The notes under the pieces are model-generated. The model was given only the letters and a program-made list of their open reading frames with translations, did not search any database and had not been told where the DNA came from. Both the position numbers and the translations under genes were made by a program. Below are positions 49,986 to 57,903 of a stretch of 64,000 bases of DNA, one piece after another; position 1 is the stretch's first letter, and the number at the start of each line of letters is the position of its first letter. This stretch comes from JBBIJR01 sp037445875 (lineage in GTDB: Bacteria > CLD3 > SB21): the NCBI GenBank assembly GCA_037445875.1, contig JBBIJR010000006.1, positions 7,192 through 71,191 of the forward strand, written 5' to 3'.

Positions 49986-51139
49986 AGCGTCTCGGCATTT
50001 TCGGATCCACGGGATCCATCGGCGTGAATGCCCTGGAAATCCTCCGTGCTCATCCCGATCGGTTTCAGGTCACATGTCTGTCGGCAAACCGGAACTCCGA
50101 ACTGCTCGCCCGGCAGGCCCTCGAGTTTCGCCCCGAGGCCGTCTGCCTGTGCGACGAAGGCCAGGTGGAGGAACTGAAGCGGCGCCTTGCAGGCACACGC
50201 ATACGCGTGCTTCAAGGACAGGCGGGCTTGGCTACGATGGCCCGCGAGTTGGCGTTCGACATGATGGTCGGCGCCATTGTTGGCTCCGCCGGACTTGTAC
50301 CGACGCTCGAGGCCATCCGCACCGGCAAGGACATTGCGCTGGCCAACAAGGAGACGCTCGTAGTGGCCGGCGAGATCGTTAACGAACTCAAAACACGCCA
50401 CGGGGTCAAACTCATACCCATCGACAGCGAACACAGCGCGCTTTTCCAGTGTATGGTCGGGGAGCGGCCGGAAACGATACGGCGTCTGATCCTCACTGCG
50501 TCCGGCGGACCGTTCCTCTTCACGCCCTCAGAGGAATTCGAGCACATTACCGTCGAGCAGGCCCTGCGGCATCCCAACTGGAACATGGGTGCCAAGATTA
50601 CGATCGATTCGGCGACGTTGATTAACAAGGGGCTCGAGGTGATTGAAGCGCACTGGCTGTTCGGCGTTGAACCCGACAAAATTGAAGTGGTCATCCATCC
50701 GCAGTCCATCGTGCATTCCATGGTGGAATTCGTGGACAGTTCCGTCAAGGCACAATTGGGGCTGCCCGACATGAAGGTGCCGATCCAGTATGCGCTGTCC
50801 TACCCCGAGAGGATGCGGAACGGACTGGAGGCCGTAGATTTCGTGAAGCTGAAGCAGCTCGATTTCTTCGCGCCGGACCGCCAGAAATTCCGTTCTCTGT
50901 CATTGGCCTTTGACGCCCTCAAAGAACTCGGCACCGTGCCGGCCGTCATGAATGCGGCCAACGAGGTGGTCGTGGATCGCTTTCTGAAAAAACAGATACG
51001 TTTCGCAGACATTCCCGCCTACATCGAGGAGGCCATGGAGCGGGGTCCACGGAAAACGCGTCCGTCGTTGGAGGATGTGTTGGAGGCGGACCGCTGGGCA
51101 AGGGAATTCGTGGCCCGCCGGATTGATCGGCGCGCATAA
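49982..51139 (+). CDS. dxr: 1-deoxy-D-xylulose-5-phosphate reductoisomerase
   Basis: 385 residues, normal length. NADPH motif GSTGSIGVNALEIL, metal and substrate motifs DSEHSALFQC, ASGGPFLF, NMGAKITIDSATLINKGLE and EAHWLFGVEPDKIEVVIHPQ. Second enzyme of the non-mevalonate isoprenoid pathway. ispD of the same pathway is at 62590. It lies 31 nt before the rseP gene, a common dxr-rseP arrangement. Confidence 0.98.
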   Translation: MKRLGIFGSTGSIGVNALEILRAHPDRFQVTCLSANRNSELLARQALEFRPEAVCLCDEGQVEELKRRLAGTRIRVLQGQAGLATMARELAFDMMVGAIVGSAGLVPTLEAIRTGKDIALANKETLVVAGEIVNELKTRHGVKLIPIDSEHSALFQCMVGERPETIRRLILTASGGPFLFTPSEEFEHITVEQALRHPNWNMGAKITIDSATLINKGLEVIEAHWLFGVEPDKIEVVIHPQSIVHSMVEFVDSSVKAQLGLPDMKVPIQYALSYPERMRNGLEAVDFVKLKQLDFFAPDRQKFRSLSLAFDALKELGTVPAVMNAANEVVVDRFLKKQIRFADIPAYIEEAMERGPRKTRPSLEDVLEADRWAREFVARRIDRRA

Positions 51140-51170
51140 TCTTGATTATCAATTAATACAGGAAGGCCGG

Positions 51171-52640
51171 ATGTTCACTGCGATCTTTGATTTTATCGTT
51201 CCGTTTGTTGTGGTGCTGGGCGTGTTGGTTTTTATTCACGAACTCGGTCATTACGCCGCGGCGAAGCTGTTTGGGATGAAGGTGGATGCTTTTTCACTGG
51301 GTTTTCCGCCGCGAGCCTGGGGATTCCGCTGGGCGACACGCCGCCTGCAGGACAAGTTCAAGAGAGACCTCGGCATCTCCTTGTTGACATATCCGGGCTT
51401 TCAAACTGTGCACCGCGCCGTGGGCAACCACAGCCGGCATCCGGACGACACGGCACGACTGTTGAACGACTTGTTTGTGGTCACGCGCGAGGAGGTTGTT
51501 GAGGACACCCTTGACAAGAAGGGCAGACCGCAGAAATCCACGCGCGTCCTCTTGCGCCTCGCAACCAGCGAAGCAAGCCCTACGGTCCTCCCCGGCGAAT
51601 TGGTCGAGAAGGTGCGCAGCCTGGTGGCGGCGGATGAAGAACTGTTGGAGTGGCTGCTGCACTATCGCGAGATCCGCGACTCGAAGGAGTTCCGGCGGCG
51701 CTGGGCTACCGACTATTGCCTGTCCTGGGTGCCGTTGGGCGGCTACTGCAAAATCAACGGCATGGTGGATGAGAGTTTTGATCCCGAATCCATGAGAGAA
51801 GGCAGACCCAGGCCGTGGGAGTTTCGGGCAAAGCCGGTGTGGCAGCGCATCGTCGTGATTAGCGGCGGCGTTTTGTTCAACTTCCTTCTGGCGGGTCTGA
51901 TCTTCGCAGCCGTGGCATTCGTGAAAGGTCTGCCGGAATTTGGCACGCAGATCAGTTCCGTTGTGCCAGGCAGCCCCGCGGAGAAAGCCGGATTGGTTGC
52001 GGGGGACAGGATCCTGTCCGTGGATCAGCAGGCCGTGCAACGGTGGGAGGAACTTGTCATGATCATTCAGCGGCACCCGGCGTTGCCCGTGCTGGTCCGG
52101 TGGCAGCGCGGCCAGGACTTCCTGTCGGCAGAGATCGTTCCGGAAAGCAAGTCCGTTCAGACTTCCGAAGGCCCCGGCGAAATAGGCCAAATCGGAATCG
52201 GAGCTCCGGCCGTACCGGAATTCACACGCGAAGTCGGCCCTGGAGAGGCCGTTCAGCTCGGCTTCACTAACGTGGTCTACATGACGGGTTTCATTCTCAA
52301 GAGCCTCCGGCAAATTGCATTCGGTCAGCAATCGTTCCGAGATGCGCTGGGCGGACCCGTCGCCATTTTCCGCATGACCGGGGAAGTGAAACAGCAGCGC
52401 GGATGGGAGGGGATCTGGAGCTTCATGGCCCTGTTGAGCATCAGTCTCGCGGTTTTTAACCTGTTTCCCATTCCTGCTCTGGACGGCGGTCACCTTGTAT
52501 TCCTCATCATTGAGGGCATCATCCGGCGACCCCTGTCCGTGAAGGTCAAGCTGTACGCCCAGCAGATCGGTATGGCCATCCTCCTGACGTTCATCGCTTT
52601 CGTGATCTACAACGATCTGGCCAAGTGGCACGGGATGTGA
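51171..52640 (+). CDS. rseP: RIP metalloprotease RseP with a long insertion
   Basis: 489 residues from ATG 51171, with AGGAAGG upstream. The zinc site HELGH lies at the end of the first helix (GVLVFIHELGHYAAAKLFGM). After FSLGFPPRAWGFRW an insertion of about 130 residues (roughly 60-190, predicted helical, rich in R, E, D) precedes the usual LGGYCKING. Then PDZ domain (LVAGDRILSVDQQAVQRWEELV), and the last helices with NLFPIPALDGGHL. It cuts anti-sigma factors and signal-peptide remnants within the membrane. It is longer than E. coli RseP (450). The insertion is flagged as a finding. Confidence 0.93.
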   Translation: MFTAIFDFIVPFVVVLGVLVFIHELGHYAAAKLFGMKVDAFSLGFPPRAWGFRWATRRLQDKFKRDLGISLLTYPGFQTVHRAVGNHSRHPDDTARLLNDLFVVTREEVVEDTLDKKGRPQKSTRVLLRLATSEASPTVLPGELVEKVRSLVAADEELLEWLLHYREIRDSKEFRRRWATDYCLSWVPLGGYCKINGMVDESFDPESMREGRPRPWEFRAKPVWQRIVVISGGVLFNFLLAGLIFAAVAFVKGLPEFGTQISSVVPGSPAEKAGLVAGDRILSVDQQAVQRWEELVMIIQRHPALPVLVRWQRGQDFLSAEIVPESKSVQTSEGPGEIGQIGIGAPAVPEFTREVGPGEAVQLGFTNVVYMTGFILKSLRQIAFGQQSFRDALGGPVAIFRMTGEVKQQRGWEGIWSFMALLSISLAVFNLFPIPALDGGHLVFLIIEGIIRRPLSVKVKLYAQQIGMAILLTFIAFVIYNDLAKWHGM

Positions 52641-53399
52641 ATGGGCTGGCCCGAGCAACCGTTTTCCCACGTTCTCTTTGACTGCGACAGCACGCTCTCC
52701 GGTATCGAAGGGGTCGATGAACTGGCGGCGCTGAAGGGTCGACGCGGAGAAGTGGAAGCCATTACCCGGCGGGCGATGGAGGGGGAACTGGAATTCGGCG
52801 ATGCCCTGCATCAGCGACTGTCGGTCATCCGGCCTAATCGAAGCGATCTCGACGTTGTGGGGACACTGTACGTGCGAAACGTCGTGCCCGGTGCACGGGA
52901 GCTGGTGGCCCTGATCCAGGAACAGGGCCTCAACGCGTACATAGTGAGTGGCGGCTTTGTTCACAGCATTCAGCACCTGGCGACGCACCTGGGCATTCCG
53001 TGGCATCATGTGTACGCGAATGACCTGATGTTCGACGCGACGGGTCAATACGAGAGATTCAACCGGGAGCATCCGACCGCCCGCAGCATGGGCAAAGCGC
53101 TGGTTGCTCAACAAATTCCAGGGCCAAAGGTGTTGTTCGGAGACGGGGCCAGCGATCTGGAGGCGCGACCGTTTGTGGACTGTATGGTGGGTTTCTGCGG
53201 CGTAGAGCGAAGGTCCGTCGTTGAGGCCCGCGCGGATGCTGTCGTCTATACGGCAAACCTCCTGGCCCTGGCGCCGTTCGTGTTTGGCCGGATGTTTTCA
53301 CGAATCCGATCACGCATCCGATTCGATTTTTCCGTTCTTTCCGTCGTCTATAACGATCCGAACCTGCAACGCACGATGAGTGAGGTGATGGCGTTGTGA
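52641..53399 (+). CDS. HAD phosphatase, SerB-like
   Basis: 252 residues. The nucleophile motif is FDCDSTLSGIEG (Asp-Cys-Asp instead of Asp-Phe-Asp), followed by a C1-type cap and the SGGFVHSI motif, a lysine in the GKALV stretch, and the metal motif LFGDGASDLEA. This matches phosphoserine phosphatase-like proteins, so serine synthesis is plausible. The last ~30 residues (FDFSVLSVVYNDPN) are extra. It starts directly after the rseP stop and overlaps tgt by 4 nt. Confidence 0.85.
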   Translation: MGWPEQPFSHVLFDCDSTLSGIEGVDELAALKGRRGEVEAITRRAMEGELEFGDALHQRLSVIRPNRSDLDVVGTLYVRNVVPGARELVALIQEQGLNAYIVSGGFVHSIQHLATHLGIPWHHVYANDLMFDATGQYERFNREHPTARSMGKALVAQQIPGPKVLFGDGASDLEARPFVDCMVGFCGVERRSVVEARADAVVYTANLLALAPFVFGRMFSRIRSRIRFDFSVLSVVYNDPNLQRTMSEVMAL

Positions 53400-54607
53400 G
53401 ATTCACGCTTGAGCATACCGATCGGAGCGGTTCACCCGGGAAGGCCAGGGCCGGCCTGCTGGAGACGGACCACGGCCGCATCGAGACGCCGGTCTTCATG
53501 CCCGTGGGCACGCTGGGCGACGTCAAGGCGATCGAGCACCGGGAGCTCAAAGAAAACCATGCCCAGATCATCCTGGGCAACACGTACCATCTGTACTTGA
53601 GACCCGGCGTGGACGTTATCGAAGAGGCGGGCGGTCTGCATCGGTTCATCGGATGGGACCTGCCCATCCTCACCGACAGCGGAGGCTATCAGGTATTTAG
53701 TCTGGCCCAATTACGCAAACTGTCGCACGACGGCGTATTGTTCAAATCGCACATCGACGGATCGAAGCACGTGTTCCGGCCAGAGGACGTGGTCGATATC
53801 CAACGCAAGCTGGGCTCGGATATCTGCATGGTCCTGGACGAATGTCCGCCCTATCCGTGTTCGCGCGAATACGCCCATCGATCCAACGAGCTTACCCTCC
53901 AGTGGGCGGAGCGTTGCAAGCGGCGTTTCGAGAAAACGGAACCGCTCTACGGTCATACACAGGCCTTGTTTCCCATCGTTCAGGGCAGCGTGTTTGACGA
54001 CCTCCGCACACAGAGCGCAGAGGAACTCGTGGACATGAACTTCGACGGGTATGCCATCGGCGGCGTGAGCGTCGGCGAACCGAAGGAGGAAGTCTACCGG
54101 ATCACCGAACTGAATTGTGCGCTTTTGCCCGAGGAAAAACCGAGGTACCTCATGGGCGTCGGCTCGCCGCTGGACCTCCTGGAGTGCATCGATCGGGGAG
54201 CCGATCTGTTCGACTGCGTGATGCCCACGCGCAATGCCCGCAACGGCACGCTGTTTACGACGTGGGGAAAGATGACCATCCGGAATGCGGCGTACGCGAA
54301 GGACTTCCGCCCCATCGATGAAGCCTGCGCCTGTTACACGTGCCGGAATTTCTCCCGCGCCTATGTGCGCCACCTGTCACAGAACAAGGAGATTCTCGGT
54401 CATCAACTGGCCACGATCCACAATCTTCACTTCTACCTGTGGCTGACCGGTGAGGCGAGGCGTCGAATTCTCGACGGCGGCTTCCGCTCGTTCAAGGAAT
54501 CGTTGCTCAAGCGGTACGCCGAAAACGAACGGACGCGCGGTCAGGGACAGGACAAGACGAGCCGTCCGAGACGAAAACGAAGAGATTATGAAGCCCTTGA
54601 GTCCTGA
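53396..54607 (+). CDS. tgt: Queuine/preQ1 tRNA-ribosyltransferase
   Basis: 403 residues from GTG 53396. Catalytic motifs ILTDSGGYQVFSL and VMPTRNARNGTLFT with the nucleophilic Asp in DCVMPTR, the pocket loop YAIGGVSVGEPKEE, and the zinc ligands CACYTCRNFSRAYVRHL plus a later His. It swaps guanine for preQ1 at position 34 of some tRNAs. The C-terminal 25 residues are basic and probably disordered. 20 nt of its end overlap the rhodanese start. Confidence 0.97.
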   Translation: MRFTLEHTDRSGSPGKARAGLLETDHGRIETPVFMPVGTLGDVKAIEHRELKENHAQIILGNTYHLYLRPGVDVIEEAGGLHRFIGWDLPILTDSGGYQVFSLAQLRKLSHDGVLFKSHIDGSKHVFRPEDVVDIQRKLGSDICMVLDECPPYPCSREYAHRSNELTLQWAERCKRRFEKTEPLYGHTQALFPIVQGSVFDDLRTQSAEELVDMNFDGYAIGGVSVGEPKEEVYRITELNCALLPEEKPRYLMGVGSPLDLLECIDRGADLFDCVMPTRNARNGTLFTTWGKMTIRNAAYAKDFRPIDEACACYTCRNFSRAYVRHLSQNKEILGHQLATIHNLHFYLWLTGEARRRILDGGFRSFKESLLKRYAENERTRGQGQDKTSRPRRKRRDYEALES

Positions 54608-54905
54608 CGAATTGAAAGAATGGATAGAAGCGGAAAAGCCGTTCCTGCTGCTGGACGTGCGCGAGCCATGGGAATATGACGCCGTGCGCCTGCGGGGGGG
54701 CATCCTGACACCGCTGCGAAGTCTCGCGCGACATCCCCCCGAAGCCGACCGTTCAACACCGGTCGTAGCGTATTGTCATCACGGGACAAGGAGCCTGACG
54801 GCATGCAGGATTTTGGAACAACAGGGATTTCAGGAAGTATACAACCTGACGGGCGGGATCGACGCATTTGCACGAAAGGCGGACCGCAGCCTGCCGCGCT
54901 ATTGA
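54588..54905 (+). CDS. Rhodanese-like domain protein
   Basis: 105 residues from ATG 54588, single rhodanese fold. The fold begins LLLDVREPWEYDAVRL and the active-site Cys is in VVAYCHHGTRSL. Such proteins move sulphur as a persulphide. It follows tgt, although queuosine formation does not need it directly. No other sulphur genes are adjacent. Length is normal for a single-domain member. Confidence 0.9.
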   Translation: MKPLSPDELKEWIEAEKPFLLLDVREPWEYDAVRLRGGILTPLRSLARHPPEADRSTPVVAYCHHGTRSLTACRILEQQGFQEVYNLTGGIDAFARKADRSLPRY

Positions 54906-54914
54906 CCGTCGCGT

Positions 54915-55820
54915 ATGTTTTTTGACCTTCTCGAAGCTCTGATCCGCCATGATACTGCGAAGGCCAAGGAACTGGTGGGACGTCTCCTGCATGAACGGCG
55001 CGATGCGCGCACGGTACTGGGCGCGTTCTACACAACAGCGGCGCGACACGACCCGTCGGATCGGCCCGGACCCGATGCCGTCTGCGTCGTGTGTGCGACA
55101 GACACGCTTCTGCAGGACGGATCCGAAAATTGGACTGCCGAAAGTGAATTTTTTGTCTTACATTGTGTAGAATTTCTCAGCGAAATCCGGACGGTCGAAA
55201 TCGATAGTTCCGTACTGAAACCCGACTTACAGAATTTCACGGCGGTCTCGGTACATGAACTCGACGAAGCGTTTCAGGAGCCGGAAGTGGGCAAGACGTT
55301 CGAGACCGTCCGGCGGCTCCTGTCGGCAATGGACAATAAGCAGTACTTCATGGAACTGATGATTATGTTGGCCCTGAAACGGACCCCGGCGAGTATCGTT
55401 CTTGCAAGGAGTACGCAGGTGGCGATGCAGACCATGGGGTGGCACAATCACTTTGTACCGTTCCTGCTATGCCATCTGGTGACGGTTCTTCACCGTGAGG
55501 CGGAGACGAGCTTTGCGGATCAGATTTCCGAGACGCCGGAGGTTGAGCTGAGTCGGGCGGTTGCGCAACCTCATTTTCCGTGTGACTATTTCTATCTGAC
55601 GTGCCTGTACAGAGCCCTGACGGGAATGGCGCTGCACGCGCGACGGGCGGAGCCGCTCGTCTGCGATCGTCTGCACGATGCCGCCGAACGTCCGGCGCCG
55701 GCCCGGCTGTGGGCCATTGACCCAGAGCCCTGGATGAACGATCTCTTCATGCGTGCGAGCCGGGTCCAGCTTGCGACAATCGTTCCGGATGACCAGTTTG
55801 GAAAGACGCTCTATGAATAA
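54915..55820 (+). CDS. Hypothetical helical protein
   Basis: 301 residues, not recognised. Predicted mainly alpha-helical, rich in Leu, Ala, Arg and Asp. It has four Cys-His pairs scattered (VCVVCATDTL, WHNHFVPFLLCH, FPCDYFYLTCL, VCDRLHDAAERP) but no clear metal motif. Signal peptide absent. It lies 9 nt after the rhodanese and 33 nt before peptide deformylase, so it belongs to the same transcription unit. Composition and codon use look like the neighbours, which suggests a vertically inherited gene with a lineage-restricted function. Confidence 0.8.
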   Translation: MFFDLLEALIRHDTAKAKELVGRLLHERRDARTVLGAFYTTAARHDPSDRPGPDAVCVVCATDTLLQDGSENWTAESEFFVLHCVEFLSEIRTVEIDSSVLKPDLQNFTAVSVHELDEAFQEPEVGKTFETVRRLLSAMDNKQYFMELMIMLALKRTPASIVLARSTQVAMQTMGWHNHFVPFLLCHLVTVLHREAETSFADQISETPEVELSRAVAQPHFPCDYFYLTCLYRALTGMALHARRAEPLVCDRLHDAAERPAPARLWAIDPEPWMNDLFMRASRVQLATIVPDDQFGKTLYE

Positions 55821-55853
55821 CATGTTGGTTCACATACTGAACAAGATGCAGCC

Positions 55854-56402
55854 ATGTTGGGACTGAAAATCGCCACATACGGCAATCCCGTTTTGCGGGA
55901 AAAGGCAAAACCCATTGAGAAGATCGACGACAGCATCCGAAAGCTCGCTGCCCGGATGATTGTGACGATGCACAAGGCGGAGGGCATCGGATTGGCGGCA
56001 CCGCAGGTAGGCAAGTCCATCTCCCTGTTTGTGGTGGACATCTCTCCGTTGGAGGAGGGAGCGCAGCCGATGCTATTCATCAATGTGGAGATTCTTGAAC
56101 GCGAAGGATCGGGGCCTTACAACGAAGGGTGCCTGAGCATCCCGGGCGTGGTCGAAGAGGTCATTCGACCGACGCGTGTTCGACTTCGGTATACCGACTT
56201 GGACGGTGTCCGCCGCGAGGGCGTTGCCGAGGGAATCCTTGCACGGGTCATCCAGCACGAAACCGATCATCTGAACGGCGTCTTGTTCATCGACTATCTC
56301 AGCCCGGAAAAACTGGCCCCCTTCAAGCCCGTCCTGGAGAAGCTGAAGAAAAAAAATGAGCAATCCGCAAAGGGCAAAAGAGTCCTCAAACGGGTCAAGT
56401 AA
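55854..56402 (+). CDS. def: Peptide deformylase
   Basis: 182 residues. The three catalytic motifs are GIGLAAPQVG, EGCLSIPG and the metal-binding QHETDHLNG. It removes the formyl group from new proteins in the cytoplasm. A basic C-terminal tail (KKKNEQSAKGKRVLKRVK) is longer than in E. coli and could contact ribosomal RNA. The stop overlaps the next start by one base. Confidence 0.97.
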   Translation: MLGLKIATYGNPVLREKAKPIEKIDDSIRKLAARMIVTMHKAEGIGLAAPQVGKSISLFVVDISPLEEGAQPMLFINVEILEREGSGPYNEGCLSIPGVVEEVIRPTRVRLRYTDLDGVRREGVAEGILARVIQHETDHLNGVLFIDYLSPEKLAPFKPVLEKLKKKNEQSAKGKRVLKRVK

Positions 56403-57250
56403 TGGTACTGAGAGATTTCAAGGTCTACAACAAGAACAAGGACCCTATTCGGGGAGACGTGTGTATCCCGGAGCTCAATCGCCGGTTCCCCGTCATCATC
56501 ATTTGCCACGGCTTCAAGGGGTTCAAGGACTGGGGTTTTTTTCCCTACGTTTCGGAGGTGCTGTGCAAAAAGGGGTTTATCACGGTCAAGTTCAATTTCT
56601 CCGGCAGCGGTATCGGTGAAGACCTTCGGGAGTTCACCGATATGGACCGTTTTGCCTCCAACACGTACTCGCGTGAAATCGACGACCTGCACTGTGTACT
56701 CGATGAATTGGAGAAGGGACGGATATGTGAAAAGCTTGGGTACTTCGATCGGATCGGCCTGCTCGGTCACAGCCGCGGGGGCGGCATTGCCGTTCTCAAG
56801 GCCGCGGCGGACAAGCGTATCCGGACCCTCGTCACCTGGAACGCTATTTCTCATGTCGAACGCCGCTCCTTCCTGGATGAGCTCCCGAGGTGGAAACGGC
56901 AGGGTTACATCGAGATAGCCAACGTCCGGACCGGCCGGATGATGCGCCTTGGTACCGCCTTGATGGAGGACATTCAGAAGTACGGTCAAACGAAACTGAA
57001 CGTACTCAAGGCCGCCGGGCGTATCGATGCCCCGTTTCTGATTATCCACGCAGAAAAAGACGAGAGCGTTCCGGTGCGTGAGGCCCGCGAAATATTCGAC
57101 CACTCCAACCAGCTCCGCTCCCGGCTTGAGATCGTCCAGGGCTCCGGCCACACGTTTGGCTGCGTTCACCCTTTCGAGGGGCCTGCCCCGGACCTGAAAA
57201 AGGTGTTGTCCCTGACGAAGGATTGGTTTGGCAACTACCTGCAGTCGTGA
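56402..57250 (+). CDS. Alpha/beta hydrolase (dienelactone hydrolase-like)
   Basis: 282 residues. The alpha/beta-hydrolase core includes the oxyanion region FPVIIICHGFKGFKDWGFF, the nucleophile elbow GLLGHSRGGG (Ser about 126), the acid near LIIHAEKDESVP and the His in VQGSGHTFGC. No signal peptide. Close to esterase/serine aminopeptidase-type predicted enzymes. The substrate is not deducible. It overlaps def by 1 nt and is followed by a metallohydrolase 2 nt on. Confidence 0.88.
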   Translation: MVLRDFKVYNKNKDPIRGDVCIPELNRRFPVIIICHGFKGFKDWGFFPYVSEVLCKKGFITVKFNFSGSGIGEDLREFTDMDRFASNTYSREIDDLHCVLDELEKGRICEKLGYFDRIGLLGHSRGGGIAVLKAAADKRIRTLVTWNAISHVERRSFLDELPRWKRQGYIEIANVRTGRMMRLGTALMEDIQKYGQTKLNVLKAAGRIDAPFLIIHAEKDESVPVREAREIFDHSNQLRSRLEIVQGSGHTFGCVHPFEGPAPDLKKVLSLTKDWFGNYLQS

Positions 57251-57252
57251 CC

Positions 57253-57903
57253 ATGATTATTGAATCGATCACCGTGGGTATGTTCCAGGAGAACTGCTAC
57301 CTGGTCGGAGATGAAAACACCGGTGAGGGCGCCATTCTCGATCCTGGTGACGAAGCAGAGCGTATTCTGGCGCGGGCGAGGCATACGGGTCTGACCTTTC
57401 GGTATATCCTGAATACCCATGCCCACCTCGATCACGTCTGCGCTGTCCAGGCGGTAAAGGATGCACTGGGTATTCCGTTCCTGCTTCATCCGGACGACGA
57501 GGTGCTCCTGCAGCACCTACCCCAGCAGGCGGCCATGTTCGGGCTGACGGTCGGAAAGGTCCCGCGCGTCGACCAGGCCTTCCACGACGATGGGCTCATC
57601 CGATTGGGATCCCTCACGGCGCGCATCCTTCATACGCCTGGACACTCTCCGGGCGGGGTGTCATTCTACTTCGAATCGGAGAAAGTGCTCTTCGCGGGCG
57701 ACACGCTCTTCAACGGCTCGATAGGCCGAACGGACCTGTATGGCGGGGATTTCGAAACGCTTATCCGCTCCATCCGCAGCCGGATCCTGACCCTGCCGGA
57801 TGAGGTCGTCGTGTATCCAGGTCACGGACCGGAAACGTCGGTCGGCCACGAGCGGCGATTCAATCCTTTTCTTCAAGGGGGTGGAGGGGAATTCTATGCG
57901 TAG
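57253..57903 (+). CDS. MBL-fold metallohydrolase (glyoxalase II-like)
   Basis: 216 residues from ATG 57253. Metal ligands are in NTHAHLDHV (HxHxDH), the His in HTPGHSPGGVSF, the Asp in LFAGDTLFNGSIGRTD, and the His in VYPGHGPETSVGHER. The GDTLF and GRTDL segments are typical of glyoxalase II-like hydroxyacylglutathione hydrolases and persulphide dioxygenases. It lacks the C-terminal domain of true GloB. It overlaps the peptidase gene by 8 nt. Confidence 0.92.
   Translation: MIIESITVGMFQENCYLVGDENTGEGAILDPGDEAERILARARHTGLTFRYILNTHAHLDHVCAVQAVKDALGIPFLLHPDDEVLLQHLPQQAAMFGLTVGKVPRVDQAFHDDGLIRLGSLTARILHTPGHSPGGVSFYFESEKVLFAGDTLFNGSIGRTDLYGGDFETLIRSIRSRILTLPDEVVVYPGHGPETSVGHERRFNPFLQGGGGEFYA

Noticed and set aside
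51294..53114. 606-residue minus-strand frame across rseP and the HAD gene
   Set aside because: It lies opposite two well-supported genes, has no recognisable motif, and its composition (His/Gln-rich) is that of an antisense frame in GC-rich DNA.
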